Assembly (NCBI RefSeq): GCF_014649735.1
Contig: NZ_BMTP01000002.1
Coordinates: 62,001-126,000 of the forward strand
Source of the DNA: Streptomyces lavendofoliae
GTDB lineage: Bacteria > Actinomycetota > Actinomycetes > Streptomycetales > Streptomycetaceae
Length of the DNA stretch: 64,000 nt
Reading direction: 5' to 3'
The first letter of the stretch is position 1, and every line of letters begins with the position of its first letter. Shown piece after piece: positions 55,466 through 63,754 of this stretch. The notes beneath the pieces were generated by a model that saw only the letters and a list, made by a program, of their open reading frames with translations, was not told where the DNA came from and did no database searches. Both the position numbers and the translations under genes were made by a program.

Positions 55466-57376
55466 ATGAGTGAGCACCCGCGGCTGCCGCCCGACGACCG
55501 GGCGTCCAGCCCGTACACCGGGTTCACCCGCGCCCACTGGGAGGCGGCGGCCGACGGCCTGGTGCGGGCCGCCTGGCGCTGGGCCACGCCCCGGGGCGCG
55601 CTGCTGGACCTGCCGGGGCGGCCGTCCGTCTCCGGGGTCCGCTCCGACGGGCTGGAGGGATACGCGCGGACGTTCCTCGCGGCCGCGTTCCGCGTCGCGG
55701 GCGCCGGCGGGGCGGACCCGCACGGACTGCTCGGCCGGTACGCGGACGGGCTGGCCGCCGGGACGCGCACGCCCGGCCGTGAGGACGCCGAGTCGTGGCC
55801 GCCCGTCCGCGACCACCACCTGGGGGGCCAGCCGATGGTCGAGTCGGCGTCCGTGGCGCTGGGGCTGCGGCTGACCCGGCCCTGGTTGTGGGACCGCCTC
55901 GACGGCGGCGTGCAGGACCGGGCCGAACAGTGGCTGCGGGGCGCGCTGCGGCACACCCCCGCTCCGAACAACTGGTACCTCTTCCCGCTCACCGTCGCCG
56001 GGTTCCTGGAGTCCGTGGGGCGCGGCGACGCCGAGACGGCACGGGCGATCGGGCGGGGCCTGGAGCTGCTGGAGGGCTGGTACGCGGGCGACGGCTGGTA
56101 CGCGGACGGCGACGGCCGGGCGTTCGACCACTACAACGGCTGGGCCCTGCACCTCTACCCGCTGCTGCACGCCCACCTCGCGGACGACCGGGCCCTGCTG
56201 GGTGTGTACGGGCCCCGGCTGCGCGAGCACCTGGAGGGGTTCGCGCTGCTGTTCGGCGGCGACGGGGCGCCGGTGCACTTCGGGCGGTCGCTGACGTACC
56301 GGTTCGCGGCCGGCGCCGCCGTGGGGCTCGGCGCGCTGACCGGTCACACCCCCCTGGCGCCCGGGGTCTCGCGGCGGCTGCTGAGCGGCTGCCTGCGGTA
56401 CTTCCTGGACCGGGGCGCGGTCGACGCGCGCGACGGACTGCTGACGCCCGGCTGGCACGGCCCGCACGGGCCGACGCTCCAGCCGTACTCGGGCCCCGCC
56501 TCGCCCTACTGGGCGTCGAAGGCGTTCGTGGCGCTGCTCGTCCCGGCGGACGACCCGCTGTGGACGGCGCGCGAGGAGGCGGCGCCCGCCGAGCGCGGCG
56601 ACCGGGTGCGGGCACTGCCGGCGCCGGGGCTGCTGGTCCAGACGACCGGCGCGGACGGCATCGCCCGGCTGCACAACCACGGCAGCGACGCCGTTCCGCC
56701 GTCCGCCGGGGACGGCGCCGGGGGGCATGACGTGCTGTACGGGCGGCTCGCGTACTCGACCCGCACCGGGCCGACCTCCGCGGCGAACCCGCCCGACAAC
56801 CACCTGGCCGTCGAGGCCGGCGGGGTGGCGTCGGTGCGGTGCCGGATCCGGCCGCTGGGCGCGGGCCAGGGGGACGGCTGGGGCTGGGCCGCCTCCTGGC
56901 ACCGGCCGGTGTTCCCGGCCGGGCCGCCGATGGTGCCGGGACTGCGGGTGCGGAGCGTGACGGTGGCCCGCGGCCGTTACGAGCTGCGGGTGCACCGCCT
57001 GGTGGGCCTGGAGCGCGGGGCGCGGGTGCGCCTGACGGGCTGGGCCACCGGCCCGGACGAGCCGCTCGCCTCGCAGCTGCTGGGACTGTACGGGTGGGAG
57101 GCGGCGGACGCCGAGGAGCTGCGTGCCCCGCAGGGCACCGCGTTCACCCGCTGGGCGGTGGTCCCCCGGCTGACCGCCCCCTCCGCGACGGGCGGCACGG
57201 CCGTGCTGGTCGCCCTGGCGTCCCTGACGGCGGCCCCGGACGCGGCGCCGCTCGCGGGCGCGGCGGCCGTGGAACGGGCGGACGGCGAGCTGGTGGAGGT
57301 GCGGTGGGCGGACGACGGATCGCTCACCCGGATCGCGTTCATCCCGGCGGTGACGGTCACGCGGGTGCCCGGGTGA
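55466..57376 (+). CDS. DUF2264 protein (GH154-like, putative glycosidase)
   Basis: A 636-residue cytosolic protein with the DUF2264 signature NNWYLFPLTVAGFLESVG, WYADGDGRAFDHYNGWALHLYP, FGRSLTYRFAAGAA and a C-terminal beta region. DUF2264 is a (alpha/alpha)6-barrel family that I recall being placed in GH154, with beta-glucuronidase activity in at least one gut enzyme. No signal peptide, no transport neighbour. ATG 55466 is used; no good ribosome site exists, so the start may be slightly upstream. The 286 bp before it hold no other gene. The 3' end overlaps the convergent regulator by 20 bp. Confidence 0.8.
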   Translation: MSEHPRLPPDDRASSPYTGFTRAHWEAAADGLVRAAWRWATPRGALLDLPGRPSVSGVRSDGLEGYARTFLAAAFRVAGAGGADPHGLLGRYADGLAAGTRTPGREDAESWPPVRDHHLGGQPMVESASVALGLRLTRPWLWDRLDGGVQDRAEQWLRGALRHTPAPNNWYLFPLTVAGFLESVGRGDAETARAIGRGLELLEGWYAGDGWYADGDGRAFDHYNGWALHLYPLLHAHLADDRALLGVYGPRLREHLEGFALLFGGDGAPVHFGRSLTYRFAAGAAVGLGALTGHTPLAPGVSRRLLSGCLRYFLDRGAVDARDGLLTPGWHGPHGPTLQPYSGPASPYWASKAFVALLVPADDPLWTAREEAAPAERGDRVRALPAPGLLVQTTGADGIARLHNHGSDAVPPSAGDGAGGHDVLYGRLAYSTRTGPTSAANPPDNHLAVEAGGVASVRCRIRPLGAGQGDGWGWAASWHRPVFPAGPPMVPGLRVRSVTVARGRYELRVHRLVGLERGARVRLTGWATGPDEPLASQLLGLYGWEAADAEELRAPQGTAFTRWAVVPRLTAPSATGGTAVLVALASLTAAPDAAPLAGAAAVERADGELVEVRWADDGSLTRIAFIPAVTVTRVPG

Positions 57377-58319
57377 GGACCCGGTCGGCGGCCTGGAACG
57401 TACGGCGGTAGGCCAGCGGGGAGACGCCGATCGCGGCGTGCAGGTGCTGCCGCAGCGAGGTGGCCGTCGCGAAGCCGACCTCGCCCGCGATGCGGTCGAC
57501 CGGCAGGTCGGTGGACTCCAGCAGCTGCCGGGCGCGGGCGACGCGCTGCTGGATGAGCCACCGGCCGGGGCTCATGCCCACCTCCTCGCCGAACCGGCGG
57601 GCGAAGGTGCGGGTGCTCATGCGCGCGTGCTGCGCGAGGTCGGCGAGCGTGAGCGGCAGGTGCAGGTTCTCCAGCGCCCAGTGCCGGGTGGCGCCCGTCC
57701 CGTTCTCCGACGTCTCGGGCACCGGCTGCTCGATGTACTGGGCCTGGCCGCCGTCCCGCCAGGGCGGCACCACGCACAGGCGCGCCACCTGGTTGGCCAC
57801 CGCGCTGCCGTGGTCCTCGCGCACGATGTGCAGGCAGACGTCGACGCCCGATCCGGCGCCGGCGGAGGTGAGGACGTCGCCGGTGTCGACGAAGAGGACG
57901 TCGGGGTCGAGCGCCACGTGCGGGAAGAGCCGGCGGAAGAGCGGCACCAGCGACCAGTGCGTGGTGGCGGTACGGCCGTCGAGCAGCCCCGCCGCCGCCA
58001 GCAGGAAGGCGCCCGTGCAAATGGACACGATGCGGGTCCCCGGGCGGATCAGGGCGAGCGCGTCGGCGACCGGCCGGGGCAGGTCGGCGGCGGCGAGTCC
58101 GAGGTCGAAGGGCGGGATGACCACGGTGTCGGCGGTGGCCAGCGCCTCGGGGCCGTGCTCGACGGCGATCGAGAAGTCGGAGCCGGTACGCACCGGCTCG
58201 CCGTCGACGGAGCAGGTGAGCACCTCGTAGCGGCCGTCGGCGGAGCCGAAGACCCGGTTGGGGATGCCCAGTTCGAAGGGATAGACGCCGTCGAGGGCGA
58301 GGACGACCACACGATGCAT
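57357..58319 (-). CDS. GlxA family AraC-type regulator with DJ-1/PfpI domain
   Basis: A 320-residue regulator: DJ-1/PfpI-like N-terminal domain (VVVLALDGVYPFELGIPNRVFG, VSICTGAFLLAAAGLLDGRTATTHW, LTSAGAGSGVDVCLHIV) and two C-terminal AraC HTHs (LTLADLAQHARMSTRTFARRFGEEVGMSPGRWL, IAGEVGFATATSLRQHLHAAIGVSPLAYRRTF). This is the architecture of AdpA and GlxA. Its TAGGAT -10 is six bases before ATG 58319 and a palindrome overlaps the promoter. Divergent from an NADP oxidoreductase that it may control. Confidence 0.92.
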   Translation of the reverse strand: MHRVVVLALDGVYPFELGIPNRVFGSADGRYEVLTCSVDGEPVRTGSDFSIAVEHGPEALATADTVVIPPFDLGLAAADLPRPVADALALIRPGTRIVSICTGAFLLAAAGLLDGRTATTHWSLVPLFRRLFPHVALDPDVLFVDTGDVLTSAGAGSGVDVCLHIVREDHGSAVANQVARLCVVPPWRDGGQAQYIEQPVPETSENGTGATRHWALENLHLPLTLADLAQHARMSTRTFARRFGEEVGMSPGRWLIQQRVARARQLLESTDLPVDRIAGEVGFATATSLRQHLHAAIGVSPLAYRRTFQAADRVLTRAPA

Positions 58320-58325
58320 GGCACG

Positions 58326-58331
58326 ATCCTA
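58326..58331 (-). promoter_or_regulatory. -10 element for leaderless transcription of the GlxA-type gene
   Basis: On the minus strand TAGGAT is followed by CGTGCC and the ATG at 58319. Confidence 0.5.
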
Positions 58332-58337
58332 TCGGAT

Positions 58338-58355
58338 AATGGCAATCCTGCCATT
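58338..58355. promoter_or_regulatory. Palindrome between the GlxA-type regulator and NADP oxidoreductase
   Basis: AATGGCA, ATCC, TGCCATT: a perfect 7-bp inverted repeat, overlapping the expected -35 area of the regulator gene. Read on the minus strand, TGGCAGGATT matches 9 of 10 positions of the AdpA consensus TGGCSNGWWY. AdpA itself has the same domain layout as the adjacent regulator. Confidence 0.65.
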
Positions 58356-58376
58356 TCTCCCGCGGGCCGTTCGGGG

Positions 58377-58382
58377 CACAGT
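58377..58382 (+). promoter_or_regulatory. -10 element for the NADP oxidoreductase gene
   Basis: CACAGT, seven bases, then ATG 58390; a GGAGC run in the spacer is too close for a normal ribosome site. Confidence 0.4.
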
Positions 58383-58389
58383 GGAGCGC

Positions 58390-59343
58390 ATGACGAACAC
58401 GACAACGATGCGCGCGATCAGCCAGGACGTCCTCGGCGGCCCCGAGGTCCTCAAGGAAGTCGAACTGCGGCGCCCGGAGCCGGGCCCCAGCGAAGTTCTG
58501 GTCCGCGTACACGCGGCGGGGGTCAACCCGACCGACTGGAAGCACCGCGGCGGCCGGATGTTCCTGGGCGACCCGCCGTACGTCCTGGGCTGGGACGTCT
58601 CCGGAGTGGTGGAGGCGGTCGGCATGGGCGTCACCCTGTTCAAGCCCGGCGACGAGGTGTTCGGGATGCTGCCCTACCCGCACGGCGCCGGCTCCCACGC
58701 CGAGTACGTCACCGGCCCCGCGCGCGCCTTCGCCCGCAAGCCGGCCGGCATCGACCACGTCCAGGCGGGCGCCCTGCCGCTGGCCGCGCTGACCGCGCAC
58801 CAGGCCCTGGTCGACACCGCCCGCGTCGAGGCCGGGCAGCGCGTGCTGATCCACGCGGCGGCCGGCGGGGTGGGGCACCTCGCCGTGCAGATCGCCAAGG
58901 CCCGCGGGGCGTACGTGATCGGCACGGCCAGCGCGGGCAAGCACGCGTTCCTCCGCGAGCTGGGCGCCGACGAGGTGATCGACTACCGGGAGCGGGACTT
59001 CGCCGAGGAGGTCGCCGACGTGGACGTCGTCCTCGACACCATCGGCGACGACGACTACCGCACGCGTTCCCTGCGCACGCTCCGCCGGGGCGGCCTGCTG
59101 GTGTCCATCCTCCCGATGGGCGGCGAGGAACTGGCCGCCCGGGCGCGCGAGCACGGCGTACGCACCGAGCTGCTGCTCGTCGAGGCGGACCACGCCGGCA
59201 TGAACGCGATCGCCCGGCTCGTGGAGGAGGGCCGCCTCCGGGCGGCGATCGCCGGCACCTTCCCGCTCGCGGACGCCGCCAGGGCGCACGAGCTGGGCGA
59301 GACGGGCCGGACGGCCGGCAAGCTGGTCCTCACCGTCGGCTGA
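58390..59343 (+). CDS. NADP-dependent quinone oxidoreductase-like MDR protein
   Basis: A 317-residue medium-chain dehydrogenase/reductase without structural or catalytic zinc ligands, as in quinone oxidoreductases: HAAGVNPTDWKHRGG, GWDVSGVVEAVG, nucleotide-binding AAAGGVGHLAVQIAKARGA. Residue patterns match NADP-binding enoyl or quinone reductases. It is divergent from the GlxA-type regulator with a shared 70-bp promoter region, so probably its target. Start 58390 chosen over 58318, which lies inside the operator. Confidence 0.9.
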   Translation: MTNTTTMRAISQDVLGGPEVLKEVELRRPEPGPSEVLVRVHAAGVNPTDWKHRGGRMFLGDPPYVLGWDVSGVVEAVGMGVTLFKPGDEVFGMLPYPHGAGSHAEYVTGPARAFARKPAGIDHVQAGALPLAALTAHQALVDTARVEAGQRVLIHAAAGGVGHLAVQIAKARGAYVIGTASAGKHAFLRELGADEVIDYRERDFAEEVADVDVVLDTIGDDDYRTRSLRTLRRGGLLVSILPMGGEELAARAREHGVRTELLLVEADHAGMNAIARLVEEGRLRAAIAGTFPLADAARAHELGETGRTAGKLVLTVG

Positions 59344-59364
59344 CGCCGGACGCCGGACGCCGGA

Positions 59365-59414
59365 GGCGGCGGCCACGGGTCCGGGGGCGTTCCGCCGGGA
59401 CCGCGGCCGCCGCC
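59365..59414 (+). terminator. Composite hairpin after the NADP oxidoreductase gene
   Basis: GGCGGCGGCC (59365-59374) pairs with GGCCGCCGCC (59405-59414), with an inner GGTCC/GGACC stem. Just before it, GACGCCG is repeated three times (59342-59362). Confidence 0.55.
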
Positions 59415-59496
59415 CGCGTACCGGCATGGATCGGTTCATCCCGGGCGCGGCCCCGGCGGAGCGTGACACCTGCGTCGCTGAGGCGTTGTCCGGGAC

Positions 59497-60777
59497 ATGA
59501 ATCAAACGAACGACGATGAGGACGGACGGCTGACGACGGCGGGCGCGCCCGGGGCGGGCGGGCCGCCCGCCCGGGTGCCGGCGGTGGGCGTGGTCGTCGC
59601 GCGCACGGGCCGGCTGGCGGGGCTGGGGGACCCGCTGGCGTACGTCATGGACCTGCTGGCGCCGAGACTGCGCGGGCGGCTGCGCCTGGTGGGACGGGAC
59701 AGCCGGTCCACCGCCGAGGGCGCCCGGCGGGCCGTGCGGGAACTGGTGGAGGTGGAGGAGGCGCGGCTGGTGCTGACGCTGGCGGGCACGGAGGTGCTGC
59801 CGGCGGTGGCCGACGCGTGCGAGGAGGCGGGCGTCCCATGCCTGTCGAGCACCTTCCCCTGGCAGGTGTACCACTACGGCGGCGCGCCGCGCCGCTGGAC
59901 GTACCACTTCTGCTGGGGACTCGACGACATCGCGGAGACGTTCGCCGACCTGTGGGAGGCGGCCGGCGGTACGGGGCGGACGGTGGGGTGTCTGTGGAAC
60001 GACGGTCCGCAGGGCATGTGGTCGCGCCACACGACGCGCGGTTTCCTGCCGGCGGCACGCGCGCGTGGCCACCGCCTGGTGGACCCGGCCGGCTACCGGG
60101 AGCCGGCCACCGGCCTGGGCGGCCATGTGGCGGCGTTCCAGGAGGCGGGCGTGGACGTCGTCACGAGCGCGGCGACCGGCGCGGACCTCGGGGTGTTCCG
60201 CCGGGAGGCCGCCGCGCGGGGGCTGCGGCCCCGGCTGATCACCTGTTCGCGGTGGCTGGCCTACCCGCCCGCGACGACCGCGACGCCCGGCACGCGCGCC
60301 GCCGGGACCACGGGTGCGGCGCCGGGCGCGGCCACCGGAGCCGGCGAGCCGCCCCAGGCGAACGTGGCGACGCTCGTGTACTGGACCCCGGCCCACCCGT
60401 ACCGCTCCTCCCTCGACGGCACGACCGCCGCCGAGCTGGCCGAGGGGTACGAGCGGGCCACGGGCAACCAGTGGCTCCAGCCGCTGGGGCTGGCGTACGC
60501 CCTGGTGGAGGTGGCCGCGCACGCCCTGGCCACGGCCGGTGACCCGACCACCCCGGCGTCCGTCGCGGCCGCGCTCGGGGCGACCCGGCTGGAGACCGTC
60601 GCGGGCCCGCTGGACTGGACGTCCGGCCCGGTACCGCGGATCGCCACGGTGCGGCTGGCCGGCGGGCAGTGGCAGCGGGGCCGCCGCCACCCGTACGAGC
60701 TGGTGGTCGTCGACAACCGGGGTCTGGAGGGCCTGCCGGTGGGCGGCGAACTGCTGCCCACCGGGCCGCTCCGGTAG
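59497..60777 (+). CDS. Orphan periplasmic-binding-protein-like (LivJ-type) protein without signal peptide
   Basis: A 426-residue type I binding-protein fold of the branched-chain amino acid receptor kind: VPAVGVVVARTGRLAGLGDPLAYVM, LTLAGTEVLPAVADACEEAGVPCLSSTFPW, DDIAETFADLWEA, GADLGVFRREAAARGLRP, TPAHPYRSSLDGTTAAELAEGYE. The start region MNQTNDDEDGRLTTAG is acidic, with neither a signal peptide nor a lipobox, and no permease or ATPase is adjacent. So it may be a cytosolic ligand sensor or have lost its export signal. ATG 59497 has a weak CCGGGA upstream. Confidence 0.7.
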   Translation: MNQTNDDEDGRLTTAGAPGAGGPPARVPAVGVVVARTGRLAGLGDPLAYVMDLLAPRLRGRLRLVGRDSRSTAEGARRAVRELVEVEEARLVLTLAGTEVLPAVADACEEAGVPCLSSTFPWQVYHYGGAPRRWTYHFCWGLDDIAETFADLWEAAGGTGRTVGCLWNDGPQGMWSRHTTRGFLPAARARGHRLVDPAGYREPATGLGGHVAAFQEAGVDVVTSAATGADLGVFRREAAARGLRPRLITCSRWLAYPPATTATPGTRAAGTTGAAPGAATGAGEPPQANVATLVYWTPAHPYRSSLDGTTAAELAEGYERATGNQWLQPLGLAYALVEVAAHALATAGDPTTPASVAAALGATRLETVAGPLDWTSGPVPRIATVRLAGGQWQRGRRHPYELVVVDNRGLEGLPVGGELLPTGPLR

Positions 60778-60804
60778 AAGCGGCTCCGGACCGGCCGTCC
60801 GGTG

Positions 60805-60821
60805 CCGGGGCCCTGCCCCGG
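60805..60821 (+). terminator. Hairpin after the orphan binding-protein gene
   Basis: CCGGGG, CCCTG, CCCCGG, perfect, 28 bp beyond the stop. Confidence 0.55.
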
Positions 60822-60908
60822 AGGCTCACGGTCTCCGGGGGACGCCGGAGCCGGGCCGGCGCCCAGGACGGGCCCCTCACCACGCGAACCGGACAACGGG
60901 AGGCAGGT

Positions 60909-60955
60909 GTCAACTCAGGGTTGACGACAGGCGCGTGTCAACCTACGGTTGACAC
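60909..60955 (+). promoter_or_regulatory. Promoter nested in two palindromes for the Clp-N/HTH gene
   Basis: Site 1: GTCAAC, TCAGG, GTTGAC (60909-60925). Site 2: GTGTCAACC, TAC, GGTTGACAC (60935-60955), perfect over nine bases. The -35 TTGACG (60921-60926) lies in site 1 and, after exactly 17 bp, the -10 TACGGT (60944-60949) lies in site 2. ATG 60956 follows the -10 by six bases, so the message is leaderless and site 2 covers the transcription start. A bound protein would block polymerase entirely. Confidence 0.8.
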
Positions 60956-61696
60956 ATGACGAAACCAGTCGGCATGACGCACAAGGTCCGCCTCGACGAC
61001 CTCATCGAGGCCATCAAGCAGGTCCACACCGACGCGCTCGACCAGCTCTCCGACGCCGTGATCGCCGCGGACCACCTCGGCGAACTGGCCGACCACCTGA
61101 TCGGCCACTTCGTGGACCAGGCCAGGCGGTCGGGCGCGTCCTGGACGGACATCGGCAAGAGCATGGGGGTCACCCGGCAGGCCGCCCAGAAGCGCTTCGT
61201 ACCGAAGGCCGGCGAGTCCTCGGACCTCGACCCCTCCCAGGGCTTCGGCCGCTTCACCCCGCGCGCCCGAAACGTGGTGATGGCCGCGCAGAACGAGGCC
61301 CGGGCTGCGGAGAACGACGAGATCCGCACCGAGCACCTGCTGCTCGGACTGCTGCACGAGCCGGAGGGGATCGCGGCCAAGGCGATCGTCGCCCAGGGGG
61401 TCCTTCTGGACACGGTCCGGCAGGAGGCCACCGCCGCGCTGCCGCCGAAGGCGGACACGGCCCCCGATCTCGTCCCCTTCGACGCCCGGGCGAAGAAGGT
61501 CCTGGAGCTGACCTTCCGCGAGGCGCTGCGCCTGGGCCACAACTACGTGGGCACGGAGCATCTCCTGCTGGCGCTGCTGGAGTTCGAGGACGGCGAGGGA
61601 CTCCTCACGGGTCTCGGCATCACCAAGGCGGCCACCGAGGCCCACGTGGCCACCGCCCTGGCGGCGGCGGTCGGCACGGCGACCGACGACGACTGA
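60956..61696 (+). CDS. Clp N-terminal double-repeat protein with HTH motif, probably autoregulatory
   Basis: A 246-residue protein. An N-terminal helical part contains the helix-turn-helix SWTDIGKSMGVTRQAAQKRF (62-81). A tandem pair of Clp N-domain (ClpA/ClpC-type substrate-adaptor) repeats follows: GRFTPRARNVVMAAQNEARAAENDEIRTEHLLLGLLHEPEG and ARAKKVLELTFREALRLGHNYVGTEHLLLALL. No ATPase or protease domain. The promoter palindromes overlapping its own start suggest the HTH represses the gene. The Clp-N domains could bind protein clients or adaptors, perhaps sensing unfolded proteins, which is inference. Confidence 0.85.
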   Translation: MTKPVGMTHKVRLDDLIEAIKQVHTDALDQLSDAVIAADHLGELADHLIGHFVDQARRSGASWTDIGKSMGVTRQAAQKRFVPKAGESSDLDPSQGFGRFTPRARNVVMAAQNEARAAENDEIRTEHLLLGLLHEPEGIAAKAIVAQGVLLDTVRQEATAALPPKADTAPDLVPFDARAKKVLELTFREALRLGHNYVGTEHLLLALLEFEDGEGLLTGLGITKAATEAHVATALAAAVGTATDDD

Positions 61697-61901
61697 GACG
61701 CCGCGCGCCCGGCCCGTGGGGCCTCCCGCCCCGGCGGTCCGCCGGTCAGGGACCCTCACGGGTCGCGGTGCCGTCCGGCTCCCGCCAGGACCCACGGGAC
61801 ACCGTGCAGGCGGAACCGCGCGACCCGCAGGCCGATCCGGTCGGCTGACGCCCCGTCGGGCCCCCGAGCGGGTGCCCCGGCACCCCACGGGACCCGGCGC
61901 C

Positions 61902-61907
61902 TATGCT
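61902..61907 (+). promoter_or_regulatory. -10 element for leaderless transcription of the PucR-like gene
   Basis: TATGCT, six bases, then ATG 61914. Confidence 0.5.
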
Positions 61908-61913
61908 CCTGCC

Positions 61914-62948
61914 ATGGAGGCACTCGCCGTACGGCTGTCGGGACTGGACGCGCTCGCCGAGGGAGCCATCCGGGTCGTCGCGTTCTACGACACGCTCATG
62001 CGCCGGCGGGTGGACCTCCCGGCGCTGGCCCGGGCGTCGGCGGGCCTGGCCGAATGCGTGACGGGGATCCGGCTGCACGGCACGGGACGGACGATCCGCG
62101 TGGCGCCCGACGGCCTGGACGCCCCCGCCCCGCCGGTGCCCGCGTCCACCAGCACGCCGATCACCCTCGACGAGGAGGAGATCGGCACCGTGTGGCTGGA
62201 ACGGCCCGGCCCGGCCGTCCCGCTCGACGACGTGCTGCTGGAGCGGCTCGCCCTCGCCGTGGCCGGGGTCGTCGAGAGGTACGGCCCGGCCCGCACCACC
62301 ATGGCCGACCCCGCCCTGGTCGAGCTGGTGGTCGGCTGCGACGGCGACGAGGCGGCCAGGGCCCGCGCGCTGCGCCTCCTGGGGTTCGCCGCCGGCGCGC
62401 CCGTCCGCGTCGTCGCCGTGCGCTCACCGCTCCCGCTCGACCGGGTCGGCGGCCTGCTCTGCCCGGACCGCCCGGTGAGGGCGGCGCGCCTCGCCGACGT
62501 GGGCGTCGTCCTGGCGGCCACCGTGGACCCGGCGCGGCTCCCGGCAGGCGTCCGCGCGGGCATCGGCACCGCCGAACGCCCCGACCTGGCCTGGCGGGAG
62601 GCCCGTACCGCCCTGCGCTTCACCACCGCGCGCCGGCCGGTCGTCCGCCACGACGCGCTGGGAGCCCTCGCGCTGCTCGCCCAGGTGCCCGACGCGACCC
62701 TGAGGGACAACACCGACGTGGCCGCGATCGCCCGGATCGCGGACAGCCCCGAGGACCTCGACACCCTGGACGCCTACTGCGCCACCGGCTCGTTGCGCCG
62801 GGCCGCCGACCTGCTCCACCTGCACCACAGCAGCGTCTCCCGCCGGCTCGACCGGATCGCCTCGGCCCTGGGCGTCGAACTCACCGACCCCGCCGGGCTG
62901 ACCCGGGCCGCGCTCGCCCTCACCGCGTGGCGGCTGCTCGGCGACTGA
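61914..62948 (+). CDS. PucR-like C-terminal HTH regulator, likely of the lutAB genes
   Basis: A 344-residue cytosolic protein. The C-terminal HTH (TGSLRRAADLLHLHHSSVSRRLDRIASALGVEL) matches PucR/CdaR DNA-binding domains, while the N-terminal and central regions (IRVVAFYDTLMRRRVDLPALARAS, LGFAAGAPVRVVAVRS) look like a divergent sensory and GGDEF-like core. It reads in the same direction as the lut genes, 95 bp upstream, and so probably regulates them. Confidence 0.78.
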   Translation: MEALAVRLSGLDALAEGAIRVVAFYDTLMRRRVDLPALARASAGLAECVTGIRLHGTGRTIRVAPDGLDAPAPPVPASTSTPITLDEEEIGTVWLERPGPAVPLDDVLLERLALAVAGVVERYGPARTTMADPALVELVVGCDGDEAARARALRLLGFAAGAPVRVVAVRSPLPLDRVGGLLCPDRPVRAARLADVGVVLAATVDPARLPAGVRAGIGTAERPDLAWREARTALRFTTARRPVVRHDALGALALLAQVPDATLRDNTDVAAIARIADSPEDLDTLDAYCATGSLRRAADLLHLHHSSVSRRLDRIASALGVELTDPAGLTRAALALTAWRLLGD

Positions 62949-63043
62949 ACCGCCCTCGCCCGGCCGCGTGCCGCCGCGCCTACGCTGGGACGCGGACGCC
63001 CCGGCCCCCCGGTGGGCGCGCCCGGGAGGAAGGAGCCGCCGCG

Positions 63044-63754
63044 ATGCGCGTCGCGCTGTTCGTCACCTGCGTCAACGACGCGCTGTATCCCGCGACCGGG
63101 ATCGCCACGGTCCGGCTCCTCGAACGCCTGGGCGTGGAGGTGGACTTCCCGGCGGCCCAGACCTGCTGCGGCCAGCCCCAGTACAACACCGGATACCACC
63201 GGGAGGCCCGGACCCTGGTGCGCCGGACGGCACGGGCATTCGAGGGGTACGAGTACGTCGTCACCCCCTCCGCCTCGTGCGCGGCCATGGTGCGCGCCCA
63301 CTACGCCGGGCTGGGCGGGGCGGGGCTCGGGCCCCGGACGTACGAACTGACGGAGTTCCTGGTCGACGTGCTGGGCGTCACCGACGTGGGGGCGTACTTC
63401 CCGCACCGGGTGACGTACCACCCGTCCTGCCACGGTCTGCGGCTGCTGGGACTCGGCGACCGGCCGCGCCGGCTGCTGGCGGCGGTGCGGGGCCTGGAGC
63501 TGGTGGAGCTGCCCGGCGCGGAGGAGTGCTGCGGCTTCGGCGGGACGTTCGCGGTGAAGAACCCGGCGGTGTCGGTGGCGATGGGCCGCGACAAGGCGCG
63601 CAGCGCGGTGGGCACGGGGGCGGAGGTGTTGTGCGGTGCGGACAACTCGTGTCTGATGCACATCGGCGGCGTGCTGCGGCGCGAGGGCGCGGGGCTGCGG
63701 CCGGTGCACATCGCCGAGATCCTGGCCGGCACGGAGGAGGAACCGCCGCGATGA
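63044..63754 (+). CDS. lutA: LutA/YkgE-type Fe-S protein of L-lactate utilisation
   Basis: A 236-residue protein with the two CCG motifs of the family (TCCGQPQYNTGYH and ECCGFGGTFAVKN), plus CVN near the N-terminus and HPSCHGLR. With LutB and LutC it oxidises lactate to pyruvate. ATG 63044 has GGAGGAAGGAG upstream. It overlaps lutB by ATGA. Confidence 0.92.
   Translation: MRVALFVTCVNDALYPATGIATVRLLERLGVEVDFPAAQTCCGQPQYNTGYHREARTLVRRTARAFEGYEYVVTPSASCAAMVRAHYAGLGGAGLGPRTYELTEFLVDVLGVTDVGAYFPHRVTYHPSCHGLRLLGLGDRPRRLLAAVRGLELVELPGAEECCGFGGTFAVKNPAVSVAMGRDKARSAVGTGAEVLCGADNSCLMHIGGVLRREGAGLRPVHIAEILAGTEEEPPR

Noticed and set aside
56977..60690. A 1237-codon minus-strand frame across several genes.
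   Set aside because: It crosses two intergenic regions and three clear genes in other frames, with repetitive Arg/Pro/Gly content and no domain.
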